Below the pieces are notes generated by a model. The model was not told the origin of the DNA. It did no database searches and was given only the letters and a program-made list of their open reading frames with translations. A stretch of DNA of 64,000 nucleotides from Plectrocnemia conspersa. Taxonomy: Eukaryota; Arthropoda; Insecta; Trichoptera; Polycentropodidae. The stretch is from NCBI GenBank assembly GCA_009617715.1, contig VTFK01000042.1, positions 868,001 to 932,000 of the forward strand, read 5' to 3'. Both the position numbers and the translations under genes were made by a program. Positions 23,915-35,395 of the stretch are shown piece after piece; the stretch's first letter is position 1; each line of letters starts with the position of its first letter.

Positions 23915-24311
23915 GATGTACACTTAGTGTACATGTATACATGTACTACTAAAAATAATAATTTTAAATTTAAGTCTAAACAATGAAAAAAGTCGTAACA
24001 ATTATTGTGCTATAAGGACTGACTATTTTGTTTTGTATAAATGCTTAAATTGAATGTAGCAAATATATATTTACAAAAACAATGTTGAAAACTTAAGTTA
24101 AAAACCTCTGTATGCAACCATTACTCCTATATAAAGCAAAAAATGGTATCTGTGAATTTGTTGACAGAATAATTATTTGTTATTTTCAAAATAAAATTAT
24201 ATGTAGTTATAATCTTACTAAAAATGTAAGTGTATCTCGCAACACCTAAAATATAAACATTTTTGTAAAAATATTTAAATAATAAGATGACATGTACACT
24301 CGATGTACATC
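23915..24311. repeat. Inverted repeat pair, possible MITE relic
   Basis: The 22 bases at 23915-23936 (GATGTACACTTAGTGTACATGT) match the reverse complement of 24290-24311 at 19 of 22 positions. Each arm is itself nearly palindromic around GTACA...TGTAC. The 350-bp interior is A/T-rich with no coding capacity. No flanking target duplication is clear. Confidence 0.4.
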
Positions 24312-24870
24312 ACAGTATATCAGTAATTAACGATCACTAAAGCGTACGGTATATAATAAACATACAATTGTTCCTATCTACCAGCTGTATAATTGCGTTT
24401 ATATTTATGTATAAATTGTATAAAAATTACAGTAAAAACTCTTCGGTATAATTTGTTCAAATAATGAATATTTTGGTTTATCAATTAAAACACTCTTTTA
24501 TTCACAATTGTAGGAATTAACTCAGTCTATTTAATTATAAAAAAGGATAATTTAGCACGTGATAAAGTATTTTAATTATCGAAAAAAAAGGTTTCTTCAT
24601 TAAAATGGGACATTACCATAAGAAACCTTTTAACAGCTAAAGTCACAAGGTATACGTTATAATTCATAAAAGGTTAAAATATCCATCGCATTTAAAACAG
24701 ATAAAGCGTGCATTAGGTTTTATTCTCGAAACAGCCATACGTAATTTGTTTATCAGCCAACATCACATTGTTTCGAATGAACTTTCACAAAATATCAACA
24801 AAATATCTCATGGAGAGAACTATGAATATAAATACGGGAATATTAACATACAATAATCACTTCTTAGAAG
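24311..24870. other. AT-rich sequence, nothing recognised
   Basis: AGGTTTCTT (24590) and AAGAAACCTTTT (24621) form a short inverted repeat. Nothing else seen. Confidence 0.45.
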
Positions 24871-25060
24871 CTTAGTTTGGGGACATCCCGCCATACACTA
24901 CTGCCATTCACACTTGAACATTGACTACAGAGTTTAAAAACCCAACTTCAGACCAGCCGCCGCTTCTCTCTTCGCGTCTACTGGTCCAACGTGACAACTG
25001 AAATCCAGAGCAAACTCACTTCATAGACGCCTGTAGTATACGAATGCAACCACGAACATT
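24870..25060. repeat. Possible dispersed repeat, copy A (pairs with 28.7 kb)
   Basis: The segment 24952-25045 shares CAG.CAGCCGC.GCTTC.CTCTTC.CG and then CAACTC.CTT.ATAGACG.CTG with 28770-28850. These are small GC-richer blocks with no coding frame. An interspersed family is likely but unclassified. Confidence 0.35.
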
Positions 25061-26040
25061 TATTAATTGCTACACTAGTTTAATAAAAGACTTTGCCTTT
25101 ACAAAAAATCATCCTTGAACCGAAGGTTTAAATATATTTAATATTTATATAAGTACATTGTAAGTTTTTTTTCAATGTGCTGCGTCATAGTAGTCATTAA
25201 GTAGTAACTGTTTTTAATTTGGTAATTTATATTTTTGGGAACGAACGGTTTCTGTTTTGGCAATAATTACTTTTAGCATCTCTGGTGCTCCATTATTATT
25301 TGTTAATTTAGGAAACTCTAGATTATTTTTTTAATAATCTATTATTAACAGTGACTTTTAGTAGCATAACAAATTGCAACACACGAATAATGGCTGGTTC
25401 TAACATCAGTAAAAATAATTAAAATTAATACTGCTACTATAAGTAAAAAAAAATAATCACTAACCCGTGTAGTTTATTACTTTAATAATCAACGGAAAGC
25501 TTAAGCAATGCAATGTCATTATTGTAAGTTTCGAAGCTTATGAATAAAATATATTTTTTGTAGTAATATAGTTTATGGCTTTCGAAAGGATGTGTGGCTA
25601 TTGTGCAATTCTGTGTATTTTGGCGCTATCTAATGTTTATGGTTGTTTGCAGATCAAGTTGAAAAACATACATATCCCTATATTCTTAGTTATTTTTTTT
25701 AATATAATCACCAATTGTATCGAATATCAAATTGTTAACATGAAAACATGTACGTAAAATTAATTATAATAAAAAATAAACGTATTAAAAATATTGTATA
25801 TATATTTTATTTTATAAAAACTACTTTAAATAAAATACAGCAATATGTGTAACAACTTATTAATTAAATTTTAAGCCCTAAGCTAAAATATGGTTATTTT
25901 TATATTTATTTTACTTATTGTATATATTACATTAAGATTTATTAATTTCTACACATCTACTTAGATTATAATACACAGCTCAAATTTATCTCAAATATTC
26001 CTAGGTTTGAGTAAAATTCTACTGCTCTTAAAATTTGTAA
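25060..26040. other. AT-rich sequence, nothing recognised
   Basis: About 1 kb. The 60-codon plus frame 25575-25757 starts with a hydrophobic stretch (MAFERMCGYCAILCILALSN), superficially signal-peptide-like, but it quickly becomes AT-driven and has no supporting context. Confidence 0.45.
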
Positions 26041-26460
26041 GCGCTTTCATAACTCGATTAATATTTAAGGTGAACTTTTCCCGCTCGGCTCACCTGCTAA
26101 TTTAAAAGTTATAACATCCGACCCCGCCTTCCGGTAATGAGCACGGTTAACATTTTCGTCCGAAATTGGTCCGATAAAAGCAGTGGCGGCGCACGCTAAA
26201 TTACGCGTTTATCTTCTTGCCCGGAGATTCTCGCTGCGGCAGCGAAAATAATTTAATTTCGGTTACCTTTGAGGTGAAAACTCGTCGTCGAGAGCGCTTT
26301 AAATTTGCACTAAATTTTAAAACTTGTTTGTCGTTAAAACTTTTCCCGGGGACGCAGCTATCGTCCCGCGGGACCCCGCCGATAATGTGCAGGGGTGGCG
26401 AAATTGAGTTACGCGGAATTTACGGCATGATGAGAAGCCGCATAAAAACCAACTAGCCAA
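26040..26460. promoter_or_regulatory. Strong GC-richer island
   Basis: Among the most CG-rich blocks (CCCGGGGACGCAGC, TCCCGCGGGACCCCGCCG), with GGAATTTACGGCATGATG (TTTACGGC, a Caudal/Abd-B-like word). Frames of 64-79 codons are open on both strands, so coding is unlikely. On the minus strand TTAGCAG|GTGAGC at about 26083-26090 resembles a ratchet site but has a poor pyrimidine tract. Confidence 0.3.
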
Positions 26461-26689
26461 GTTCAAATTAAAAATTTCAACTTTCGACAAAATATCGCTG
26501 GTGATGCACACAATGTGTTTTGTCGATGAGAAAAAGTGTTATATATGAGTAGTGAAAGCTTATCATACCACAAAATATAAAAACCGCTAAAATTTATCTG
26601 ATAAAAAAACAGACCGAAGTTTTCGCTTATTACAGTAATAAAAATTTTTTTTTTTAAATAATTCTTATGCGTTTAAAAGATTCAAGGAA

Positions 26690-27173
26690 TAAGATTATTA
26701 ACAATCAGTTTGATTTCCGCAAAAATCACTGAAGAACACATCAACTTAATGGTTTTTGGGTATTTCTCAATCATTTGTAAAACTGCTATAAATTCATCCG
26801 ATAAGAATCCTACAATTCCGATTAATTATCGCCCCCATTAGTTAATTACCGTCATATAGTAAAATGTTTAAAATATAATTGTTATCCGTTTAAAAAAATC
26901 TTTGGGAAATATATTAAGTGTGTTGTCGAGTGATTTTTGCGGAAGCTGAACTGTTTGTTAATAATTATAAACAAACAGTTTAACTTTCGCGGAAATCATT
27001 CAACAACACATCCACTTAATAGTTCGACGGAACAAATATGCGCTAATTGCAATATGAAAAAGAGTACGGGACTTTTATTGTTAGATATAGAAAAAGCTTT
27101 CGTCACGGTATGGCATGACGGTTTGATTAATAAATTATACAAAAAGAAACCCCCAGACAAAAAAGTAAAATAA
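26690..27173 (+). pseudogene. Decayed Jockey-clade LINE reverse transcriptase with internal foldback
   Basis: Fragments of non-LTR reverse transcriptase are readable. KNPTIPINYRPH (26804-26839) corresponds to the NYRPISLL region that precedes the finger motif. IINKQFNFRGNHSTTHPL (about 26963-27017) corresponds to the QFGFR..HST block. STGLLLLDIEKAFVTVWHDG with LINKL (27063-27140) is motif A, in which the usual second Asp of KAFD is Val. The QF.FR..H block is present three times: in direct orientation at 26700-26745 (QFDFRKNH, then a stop), inverted on the minus strand at 26913-26960 (QFSFRKNHSTTH), and direct at 26968-27020. Stops and rearrangement show a dead, scrambled copy. The downstream motifs B and C are absent. 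Confidence 0.75.
26913..27020. repeat. Foldback of LINE sequence
   Basis: The arms 26913-26960 and 26968-27020 are imperfect reverse complements, with a spacer of about 8 bases. Both arms encode the same reverse transcriptase segment on opposite strands. This is an inverted duplication within the LINE remnant rather than a transposon terminal repeat. Confidence 0.8.
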
Positions 27174-27339
27174 CATCGTTTAAATTAATAATTTATATAT
27201 TTATTTATTTATAACAAGAGTACTATATTTAAATATATTTTATATATATCACATTTTATTATAATGAAACAAAGGTTGACGACCATCGAAGAGGCGTTAT
27301 GAAATATGCAAAAAATAGTAATTTGTACACGGTATCTCA

Positions 27340-27831
27340 CCAAATCGTAATATTCGTTCGCCTTGCACGCAAATTTATATCCGCTGGATATACAATTCTC
27401 CTCTGTGGAAACGGCAAGGAAAACAAGCCATTAGCCGAGGGAAACGAGCCACCCCGGCGAAAAATATAAAAAAATACAGCAAAAGGCAAACGAGTTGTCT
27501 GATGGCAAAATTAATAATGCGGTCGAATAACCTGCGATCATGCGCCTATAAATAAAAACTAGCCCCCGGAGAAGGGCCAGATAAAGGGGCCAGATGAAAG
27601 GCCCCGGAGAGGTGCTGCGCCTCCGCCCAATCTGAGCGTTTTTAGGGGGCGGGGGTGGCAAAGCCAAAATAAATAACTGCAAGTCGAAAGGTCGTCAGAT
27701 TCGCCGCTTGAGTTATTATGGACCTCTTTCTGAGGGACTCACCTCGGGGCCCGGAACTTTCGAACGCGGACCAAATAACTGGCCGCTCTTTATCAAATTC
27801 AACGCCGTATCGCCGATCACTATTTATCATG
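27340..27831. promoter_or_regulatory. Strong GC-richer island ending at a consensus 5' splice site
   Basis: Includes ACTAGCCCCCGGAGAAGGGCC, GGGGCCAGATGAAAGGCCCC (an imperfect hairpin), GGTGCTGCGCCTCCGCC and AGGGGGCGGGGG. The island stops at ATG|GTAAGTATG (27829-27840), a near-perfect donor whose exon would end in ATG on the plus strand. A 5'-UTR exon ending with a start codon is conceivable but unsupported. The overlapping minus frames are unrecognised. Confidence 0.3.
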
Positions 27832-27899
27832 GTAAGTATGAAAAAATTGAGAAAAAAATAACATGTCGACTCCCCCTAGTCTAGTTTTATCTCCACGTT

Positions 27900-28545
27900 A
27901 CGATTATTTTCCCATGTAAGGTAATAATAAGAAGTAAAAAATAAAATATTGCCTATTCACATTGATTTTCTAACTAATTTAATATATTTGTAAACTACAA
28001 CATAAAAATCAACGAACTACTGACTTTAGCTAATATAATATTTTATTAAGGTACCGATTCGCCTTTAATATTATTTTTGATTATTGGCACGTTTTGGAAA
28101 TTGAGATAATAATATATTTAAATTTCAATGCAAGAATAATTTTGACCGATAATGATTACAAATTAACATTTGATAATAATTAATAATAATTAAAAAAAAT
28201 TATAAAATTGTAAGGTACACAGTGCTCGCTTATAAGTACATAGCTTTTATTAAAATTCACGAACTGACCGTAAGAACAAAACTTCTTACGCATAAAGAGC
28301 GCATTAAATTGTTTTCATACCTGCTAATGTGAACCGTACGTGACAATAGACAGAATAAACTAAAAGCGTCTCAATAGCCATTTAAAATTTTTGCAAATTT
28401 ATTATTTTATAACAAATGACAACAATTGGTCGCAAAGTTGCCAGATCTCACACTTGTTATTTACGGTAATTTTAAATATGTTTAGAAAACTGGTTGCAAC
28501 ATGCTTAAACCCTAATATAAAGGTCATAAAAGTTTAGAAAGTGAA
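27900..28545. other. AT-rich sequence, nothing recognised
   Basis: A/T-rich; AATTAATAATAATTAA runs near 28165-28195. No feature. Confidence 0.5.
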
Positions 28546-28870
28546 GAAGCAGATTTAATTACACTCCTAGCTCGGCGTAAATGGTAGTGATAGCAAAAAG
28601 TGGGCAGACATTTCGCCTCCCTTAGGGTGACCATGTGTATAAAATCGAATACACAGCGCTTAAATCATTACTTATTGTCTCTTACAACATATTTAAAACT
28701 CCTATTTGAGCACCTCAATTTAGAGAGCTCGTAGCAATTAAACCGCCGATAATCAACAGACGAGATTCAGAAAGCAGCCGCTTCCCTCTTCACGATTTTT
28801 TTAGAATCTAGAGTTCAACTCGCTTTATAGACGACTGAATCATTGAGATGCAGACACAGATAAGAATATT
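28545..28870. repeat. Possible dispersed repeat, copy B (pairs with 24.9 kb)
   Basis: The block 28770-28850 matches 24952-25045 in order and spacing of short words (AGCAGCCGCTTCCCTCTTC, then CAACTCGCTTTATAGACG). A slightly GC-richer region extends left to about 28550. No coding frame; family not recognised. Confidence 0.35.
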
Positions 28871-29640
28871 TGGTGTATATTTTAGCATAAGTATACAACA
28901 GTATAATAACGTAACTAATTTTAGTGCACAAATATTATTTTATAACAAAAATAACTAATTGTATAAAATAAACACCACTGACACATACATCATTTATAAA
29001 CAAAATTACCATGGAATATATTTTTGATCAATATTTATTATTAAAATTATATTTTGTATGGTTAGATTTGTAATAAAAATAAAATTAATATATATCTATC
29101 GCATTAGGATTTTTATTATTAATAAATGAAGCACATCATTTTTATCCAAAAGAAAATCAGTTCTTTGTCCAATAAAATTTAATATTTTTAAAGCACATAG
29201 GATAAAATCAGTGTATTACACAGAATTTTTAAATATATTAATAAATACAAGCAACGTGTACGTTTATTTTAACTAAATATGTTTTAAATTGTTTTATTGA
29301 AAAGGTAATATTTTTAAGCTGACATTATCACATCATCTTGTGCTTTCTTGAGAAATTTCGAAAATTTTTTTAGAACAACACGATAAGCTTCTTTTTATTT
29401 TTTTACATATTGGCGGATAAAAATATATATGAATATAACACGATTCAAGATTATTAAGAGAAAATAGAAAATGAATAGATTCACCCTATTATAATAAAAT
29501 AAGCAAATTAATAAACTATGTCTATGTAAAAATAAATATATTATATAGTTGCAATGTGCTTACAACGTTAACAAGCAAAAATAATTGCTTTTGTAATAAA
29601 ATATATTATTTATTTATTGTCCGTGCGTTTATATATAAAT
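28870..29640. other. AT-rich sequence, nothing recognised
   Basis: No open frame or repeat of note. Confidence 0.5.
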
Positions 29641-29860
29641 AAATCTACGAAAAAACTACTCCGATAAACGGAAGGTAGAACGAAGGTTTCCCCCCAGGCC
29701 TACCTAGTCGAAAAGGTTCCAAGCCAAACAATGAAGAAAAAACGGTATACAACTTTTGATAAACTATCCGTCATTAATCACGGGCGTCTTCATTTTTTAT
29801 CGCCGTCCAGGCGATTCCCTCGGAAAACCGCCCTTTGTCAAACCAAAGCTGAAACCCCAA
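29640..29860. promoter_or_regulatory. Small GC-richer island
   Basis: Contains TTTCCCCCCAGGCCTACC and TTTTTATCGCCGTCCAGGCG. No open frame. Confidence 0.2.
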
Positions 29861-30049
29861 GAAAATCATTCGTAATAAATACTAAAAAAAATAACAATAC
29901 ATAAACACAAACAACCCCGAAACTTTTTAAGTATGTAAAAATAAAAATGAAATAAAACCAACACAAGTATCCAAATTCTCTCATAGATCAACACGAATCT
30001 TTCCAATATAAATTTGTTTGTGTGCGTGAGTAGATAGTAGGTAGAAATC

Positions 30050-30440
30050 CAACCCCAAGGGTCAAATCTTAGTTCAGATTCAGATCATGTCCGCTTTTAA
30101 ATCGTTCAATAACACGCAGCTTGGGGACAATCAATTTATAAGAAAGGTGTACGCACCGCAAGGTGGTGTTCTCCCCTTCGGAAGCGAAGGGAGTAGGGAA
30201 CCTGCGCTGGATAAAATGAAGAAACGAATCAAAAGAGGCAACGGGAAAATATACTGCGATCATTGGGAAAATAAAGAAAAGGCATACCGTCATCAATTAC
30301 TTACCGATGTCGGAGACGTCGCAAACAGGGCCGCGGTGTATTTTGGGGTCTTCAAGGTTTATGAGAGGTTTTATGCCTGTCCGAGTGGAAAAATGTCCAC
30401 GTTACAAAGGTGGACGTGTGTTGGTTAAGGTGAGCTTTAT
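30050..30440 (+). other. GC-richer island with open frames and a donor site
   Basis: A 113-codon plus frame (30087-30428) begins MSAFKSFNNTQLGDNQF and has codons that are less AT-driven than elsewhere. It matches no family, and its stop TAA overlaps the donor at 30429/30430. A hairpin CCCCTTCG/CGAAGGG lies at 30175-30192. The reverse strand is also open for 75 codons. Either a short unrecognised gene or exon, or a non-coding conserved island. Confidence 0.3.
30307..30429 (+). CDS. Candidate 41-codon first coding exon, unknown protein
   Basis: In the frame shifted by one relative to the longer 30087-30428 frame, an ATG at 30307 opens exactly 41 codons. It begins MSETSQTGPRCILGSSRFMR, is basic near its end (EKCPRYKGGRVLVK), and finishes in phase 0 at AAG|GTGAGC, a good 5' splice site. 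An initial exon of a plus-strand gene would look like this. There is no family match, no visible promoter, and no downstream exon found, and GC-rich islands give such frames by chance. Low confidence. Confidence 0.2.
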
Positions 30441-31640
30441 AAAAGTGTATTTCTGACGCGTATCGGAAAAAGCTTCAAAATATAAAGATAAAAGCCACAA
30501 AAATATAGACCAACACTGGTAGCAATTTATATTTTAAAGCTACATACAAATATACCATAATTACAGTATATAAACCAATTAAAAATATTTAAATAAAACA
30601 GCTTGATAATTAATTTTCTGACAATGTTTTAGTAATAGAATATAGATTTTTTTTATACAAAACAAATTTGAATAATATATGACATTGTTTATTTTGTTTG
30701 TACTCACATGGTTACGTTATATTAGATATGGTATAAAAACAAATAATTCATCTAAGTCTAAAGACGGCATTCATATTGTTGTATTTTATAAAAACATACT
30801 AAAAATAGAGGAAATCATAATATTTAATACTAAAAATAGAGAAAATTGAAGGATAGTTATATAAAAGAAAACGAGTACGGCCAGGGGAATTAAGTACAGA
30901 GGTGTGAATTTGTATAATAATATTCCCAGGACAATCTGCAGAAATAAAACTACAACGGGTTTCCTAAGTGCAATAAAAAACACATTCGTGCATTAAAAAG
31001 TAAAATATAATATTAAGTCTCTTTTTATTTTCTATTTATTTTACATTTTTGTTTGATGTAAAAAATAGCTATTAATCTAAATAAATTAATAAAATAAATC
31101 TAATATGTTTCAATATAATTAATATTTAATAGTATATTAATAAATGTAAATAAATTTAATTTTGATTCAAAATAAAAAGCAGAATGAAAACATATAACGA
31201 ATACATTTTATAATGTACATTGATATTTTATTAAAAATAATGTATAGATATTAAAATACATTTTCAATTATATTTATTTTATTTCCAATACCTAAACTCT
31301 AACAGGTTCTAGTGAAATTATATGCTGCTCACAAATATCAATGTGGCTCAATTTTCTTCATTTGCTGTTTAAACCCAAACCTTATCTAAACGAATTGAGC
31401 TAATATAAGTTTAAAGACAATGGTTAGTTTTATAACTTCCAATAATGAAAGTTGTATAATAATAAAAATATAAATCAGGTTAGATTTTGTTTATTTTTTA
31501 AGTTTGGGTTTGAACAGTAAATGGATACTTCACAACTGTTACAGTAAATGTATATTTTTTACTACGAATTGCTCAAAAATAGATATTATTGTATTTTATA
31601 AAAAACATATGTATTTATTTTTTACAATATAGTTTTATTT
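30440..31640. other. AT-rich sequence
   Basis: About 1.2 kb. TACTAAAAATAGAG occurs twice (about 30799 and 30829). The 65-codon minus frame 30786-30983 is hydrophobic but AT-driven. Nothing recognised. Confidence 0.5.
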
Positions 31641-31648
31641 TTACATGT

Positions 31649-31921
31649 CAGTGGCGTGTCTATAGGGGGACGAGGGAGGCGGGCCGTCCCGGGCGACACT
31701 TGCTTGGGGGCGGCATATTCTCGTTGGGATCGTCTAGTGTAGTTCTTAACCCTGAATGCACTAATATATAAATATATATCCATGAATATCAATAACTTAA
31801 CACTAACCAGTTATTTTATTTAAGAAATGCTGATTTTATGACCCTGCAAAAAATGTATGGGTGGGGGGGGGGGCAATTTCAAGGATCGCCTCAGGCAGCA
31901 CATACTCTGGCTACGCCACTG
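31649..31921. mobile_element. hAT MITE with perfect 8-bp target duplication
   Basis: The element begins CAGTGGCGTGTCTATAGGGG and, on the reverse strand, CAGTGGCGTAGCCAGAGTAT. The direct repeat TTACATGT flanks it at 31641-31648 and 31922-31929. CAGTGGCGTAGCCA ends followed by a GCTGCCTGAGGCGATCC-like subterminal segment are typical of a widespread hAT group. It is 273 bp, has no transposase, is G-rich inside (including a run of 10 or more G at about 31862-31873), and is non-autonomous. Confidence 0.9.
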
Positions 31922-31929
31922 TTACATGT

Positions 31930-33400
31930 CTAAATTTAACTACTCTAACTAAGCCATTATAAATATATTTATCAATATAATATAAATAAATATCTATAGT
32001 GAAAATGTATATGATTATCATTTCACTGAATCGGTTAATAAAACTATAGTAATAATAATAAAAAAAAATTACTGTAACACATAATTATTTTATTATTTAC
32101 CCAGAAAATACAATAATTGTTTTTAAGCAGTTATGAATATTTTTGTTCTATAAATAAATCGAAGAGAGTATATAATTTACGCAAATAAAACATGTTTGCT
32201 ATACCCTTTTACTCTTCGTAAGCTCGCTGAATTTATTCCAAATTAAATGCATATATATCACATTCATATTTTTGATATTTGTTGAAAAAAGTCGGACTAC
32301 AGAAATATAAACATAAGTATCTGACTTAATTTTATTGTTTATTATATGTTATTTTTACAGATTTTTTAATGATTATTACAGTACGACTTAATTAATTTTA
32401 CGATTATTGTAGTAGAAATAGTTTCAACATTTAGTTTTTGTTCATGAGAATAAATATACCTCTGTGATTTTAACTTATTTTTAGACTATTTATAATTACT
32501 TGGTACAGATTTTCTCGTAAATTACAATATTTCTTTCACATAAACATGTGTAAATTTAAAAATATAATTAGAAAAGTAATATATAAACACTATAACACAA
32601 ATTACGTAAATTATGTTTGCTTCGAGAGCTTCGTCAGACCACTAATGTTTTTTTTAGAGATTTATGTTTTAGATGTATTTGTGTGACTATAGAACATAGA
32701 AGATTGTAGCGTTTTTGTCTGAGAACTATAAAAAATAAAATAAGGCAAGTCTAGAACTTATCAAGGAATCTGATGATTAAAACGTACAAATGATAGTAAA
32801 TAAAAATCTTATAGTGACGGTAAAAAAATAAGCTGAACCATTCCAAAAAAAGTGTATAAGCTGCTTTAATGTTTTTTTTTACAAATTGAATCAGTTTTAA
32901 AATCTGCAAAAAATAATATAAATTATTAGGAAAAAAAATGTTTTTTATATAAGTGTTACTGATGATTAAAAATCTATTATTTACATTGATGACAGCTATT
33001 CTAATTTGGTGGAATATAAATAACTGCTATCAAACTTGATCAAAATAATTGTACTATTAATAATTCAACCAACTAAAAAAAAATTAAAAAAGAAGGCTAA
33101 TTTAACACTAGGATTTATACAGCAAGAGTTACGTTCTAAGGACTGAGACATTTTAAATGAGTAATAAATCATATTTTCTGCAGTCTTTGACACAACATTT
33201 ATAGTTTAATACAGAGTTTAATATACTCTATAGCTCAATTTTTTTTATAATAATACATTATTAATGTGATGACCCAATTATTTTAGAATATTTACTAATA
33301 ATAGAATAGTGCTTTCGGCTAGTTATTACATATTTTAACATAATTAAGTATATGTAAACCACAATAAAAATGGTTGAACGATACTGCTGAAATTGCTAGT
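31930..33400. other. AT-rich sequence, nothing recognised
   Basis: About 1.5 kb of A/T-rich DNA. A slightly GC-richer patch at 32615-32640 carries nothing identifiable. Confidence 0.5.
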
Positions 33401-33720
33401 TTAACAACAAAAGCTTCAAGATGTCCAACCCCTGAAACGGTCACGGAGGAAGTTCCGGTTGCGAAAAAAATAAAGGCGGCCGGAAGGCATTCGCTGCGAC
33501 ATGTGTACCTCGGAGGGAGGCGGCCCTGACGGCGATTGCCGACTTCCGCCGGAAGTGACCGCCCAGGGCAGTAACTCCTCACCGCAGACCAGCAGGCGAC
33601 TCAAACGTATACGCTTCCTCCGGCATCCCAAGATATGATACACGGAGCATAAAGACAAACATTGTCTACCCCGAGAACGAATAGCAAACCGAAGCTGAAA
33701 TTCAATGCGAGAAATCTAAC
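33400..33720. promoter_or_regulatory. Strong GC-richer island
   Basis: Rich in CGG/CCG (AAAGGCGGCCGGAAGG, GGAGGGAGGCGGCCCTGACGG, CCGCCGGAAGTGACCGCCC). The second contains CCGGAAGT, an ETS-type core. Two overlapping minus frames (80 and 87 codons) and a plus frame are open, without domains. Candidate regulatory element. Confidence 0.3.
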
Positions 33721-34690
33721 CTGAGATACACTTTATGCCTTATTTTTAAAAATAAAATTGAAAAGCAAATCAAATAAAACCTTGACTTCTAAATCACTAT
33801 AAAAATAATAAAAAAAAAGACTATATTTGTAAAATAGTTTTTAAAATTCTTTAACTGATTGCTATTAAATATTTTTAACTCGTACGTTATCCATATTTAT
33901 TTTCCAACAACATATAATTAAGGTAACGTACATACACCTTATTTAAATTATCAGGTAATAGTTTTAAATGTACAAAAAATTAACTACTTGAAGATGTTTA
34001 ATTTAATAAAATTTAAATGTACTTATTTCGCTGTGGAACAGCATCGGTAATGATTCCACTATACATAAATAGATTATATCAATATTTCTTTAGTAACTCA
34101 ATTTAAAAAACATAGCTCATTTACAATTTAAATTTTTTTTAAATTAAAATTAAAGAACATTTTACGAATTCTGCATTTGGCTAATGATTTTATTTACTGG
34201 TGACTCCCACTATTAAATTATTGTTTCTTTGCTTTTTACAATATTTACCAAATAAGTTCCATTGTATAATCATATAACTGAATAGTATAATAAAAGTACA
34301 AATACTTAGGGTTAATTCGTGCTGCGATAATCAACTTAGATTTTGCGATTTAAGCCGCGAATGAATAACTAGTAATATTTGTCAAATGCCTTAATTAAAT
34401 AAAATTACCGTGCTTTCATAAAATCAAGAAATTTATGTCAATAACTCTTACATAAAGTAGAGATAAAATCACTCTTTTTACAACCATTTGTTTTAGGTAA
34501 TACTTATTTTAAATGCGTTCGAGAAAAAATATAATAAAAACAATGTATATTCAAAAAGTCCGTTACAAATATTAAAAAAGTTTCACAACATTATTGTTAA
34601 TTTAACAAAAAATAAATATGTTATAGATTATCACTATCATAATTTTAATTTTTTAATATAAATTTTAGACTACACAGATACAAAGGCATG
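33720..34690. other. AT-rich sequence
   Basis: TTTGTTTTAG|GTAATA at about 34488-34499, plus strand, has a good pyrimidine tract but a poor donor. No other feature. Confidence 0.45.
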
Positions 34691-35040
34691 GTGATACATA
34701 CAATCTATATTTATTGGCAAAGCGTTCAGTGTGCGTTCACCACATTTTCTACGCGAGCAATTTTCACGTGCATTATCAACGGAGCCATCTTTTCTATTTT
34801 CGTGTTTTGCAAGAAAAATCTCGAGACTATAAATTACCAGTTGTCGATGATCTGTCGCGTGATCGTTCTTTGCACCTCTCTCATCTGATACGCTTTCAAA
34901 AGAATTCCACCAGACAATCGTACCACCTTATTTTCGCCTCGGACCTAACGTGCTTTTTTAGCTTTCAACTTAATCGTATAAATCTCATCGTTTTATACAA
35001 TATTCGTATAGGCAATTATAAAAAGATATGTATTAACATT
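34690..35040 (+). other. Moderately GC-richer segment with overlapping open frames
   Basis: Two plus frames overlap here (34688-34888 and 34714-35043, the latter 109 codons, beginning MAKRSVCVHHIFYASNFHVH). Neither shows a domain or splice context, and mutual overlap argues that at most one could be real. Probably non-coding. Confidence 0.2.
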
Positions 35041-35395
35041 TGAAATGCTATTTTCACATCTCACGTGGAACTAGCCACTTATGTTATTTATAAAATTTGA
35101 CAAAGCATGTTAAAGAATATAATAAAATATTGTAGTGATTCGTACACAACACCAATTTAAAGTCCTGCAAACAGTGCCCACGGACCTAGCAGCACGTATG
35201 TATTTCTACTGTGAAGACAAACGAGTACAAACTATATTATGTAACTCTTGCATTTATTTTTTTTTTAATAAAAACTGTTTTTAAAAATAAATGCGTTTGT
35301 CGAATTTGCTTTTCAAACCACTCAATAACATTTATAAATAATATTAAAATATATTAGAAACAAATAAATAGTATTATGTATACATATACTATGTT
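35040..35395. other. AT-rich sequence, nothing recognised
   Basis: No feature apart from a small GC-richer patch at 35165-35205. Confidence 0.5.

Noticed and set aside
25575..25757. Small secreted protein (hydrophobic start)
   Set aside because: Hydrophobicity is typical of random A/T-rich frames, and no cleavage-site context, promoter or conservation evidence is available.
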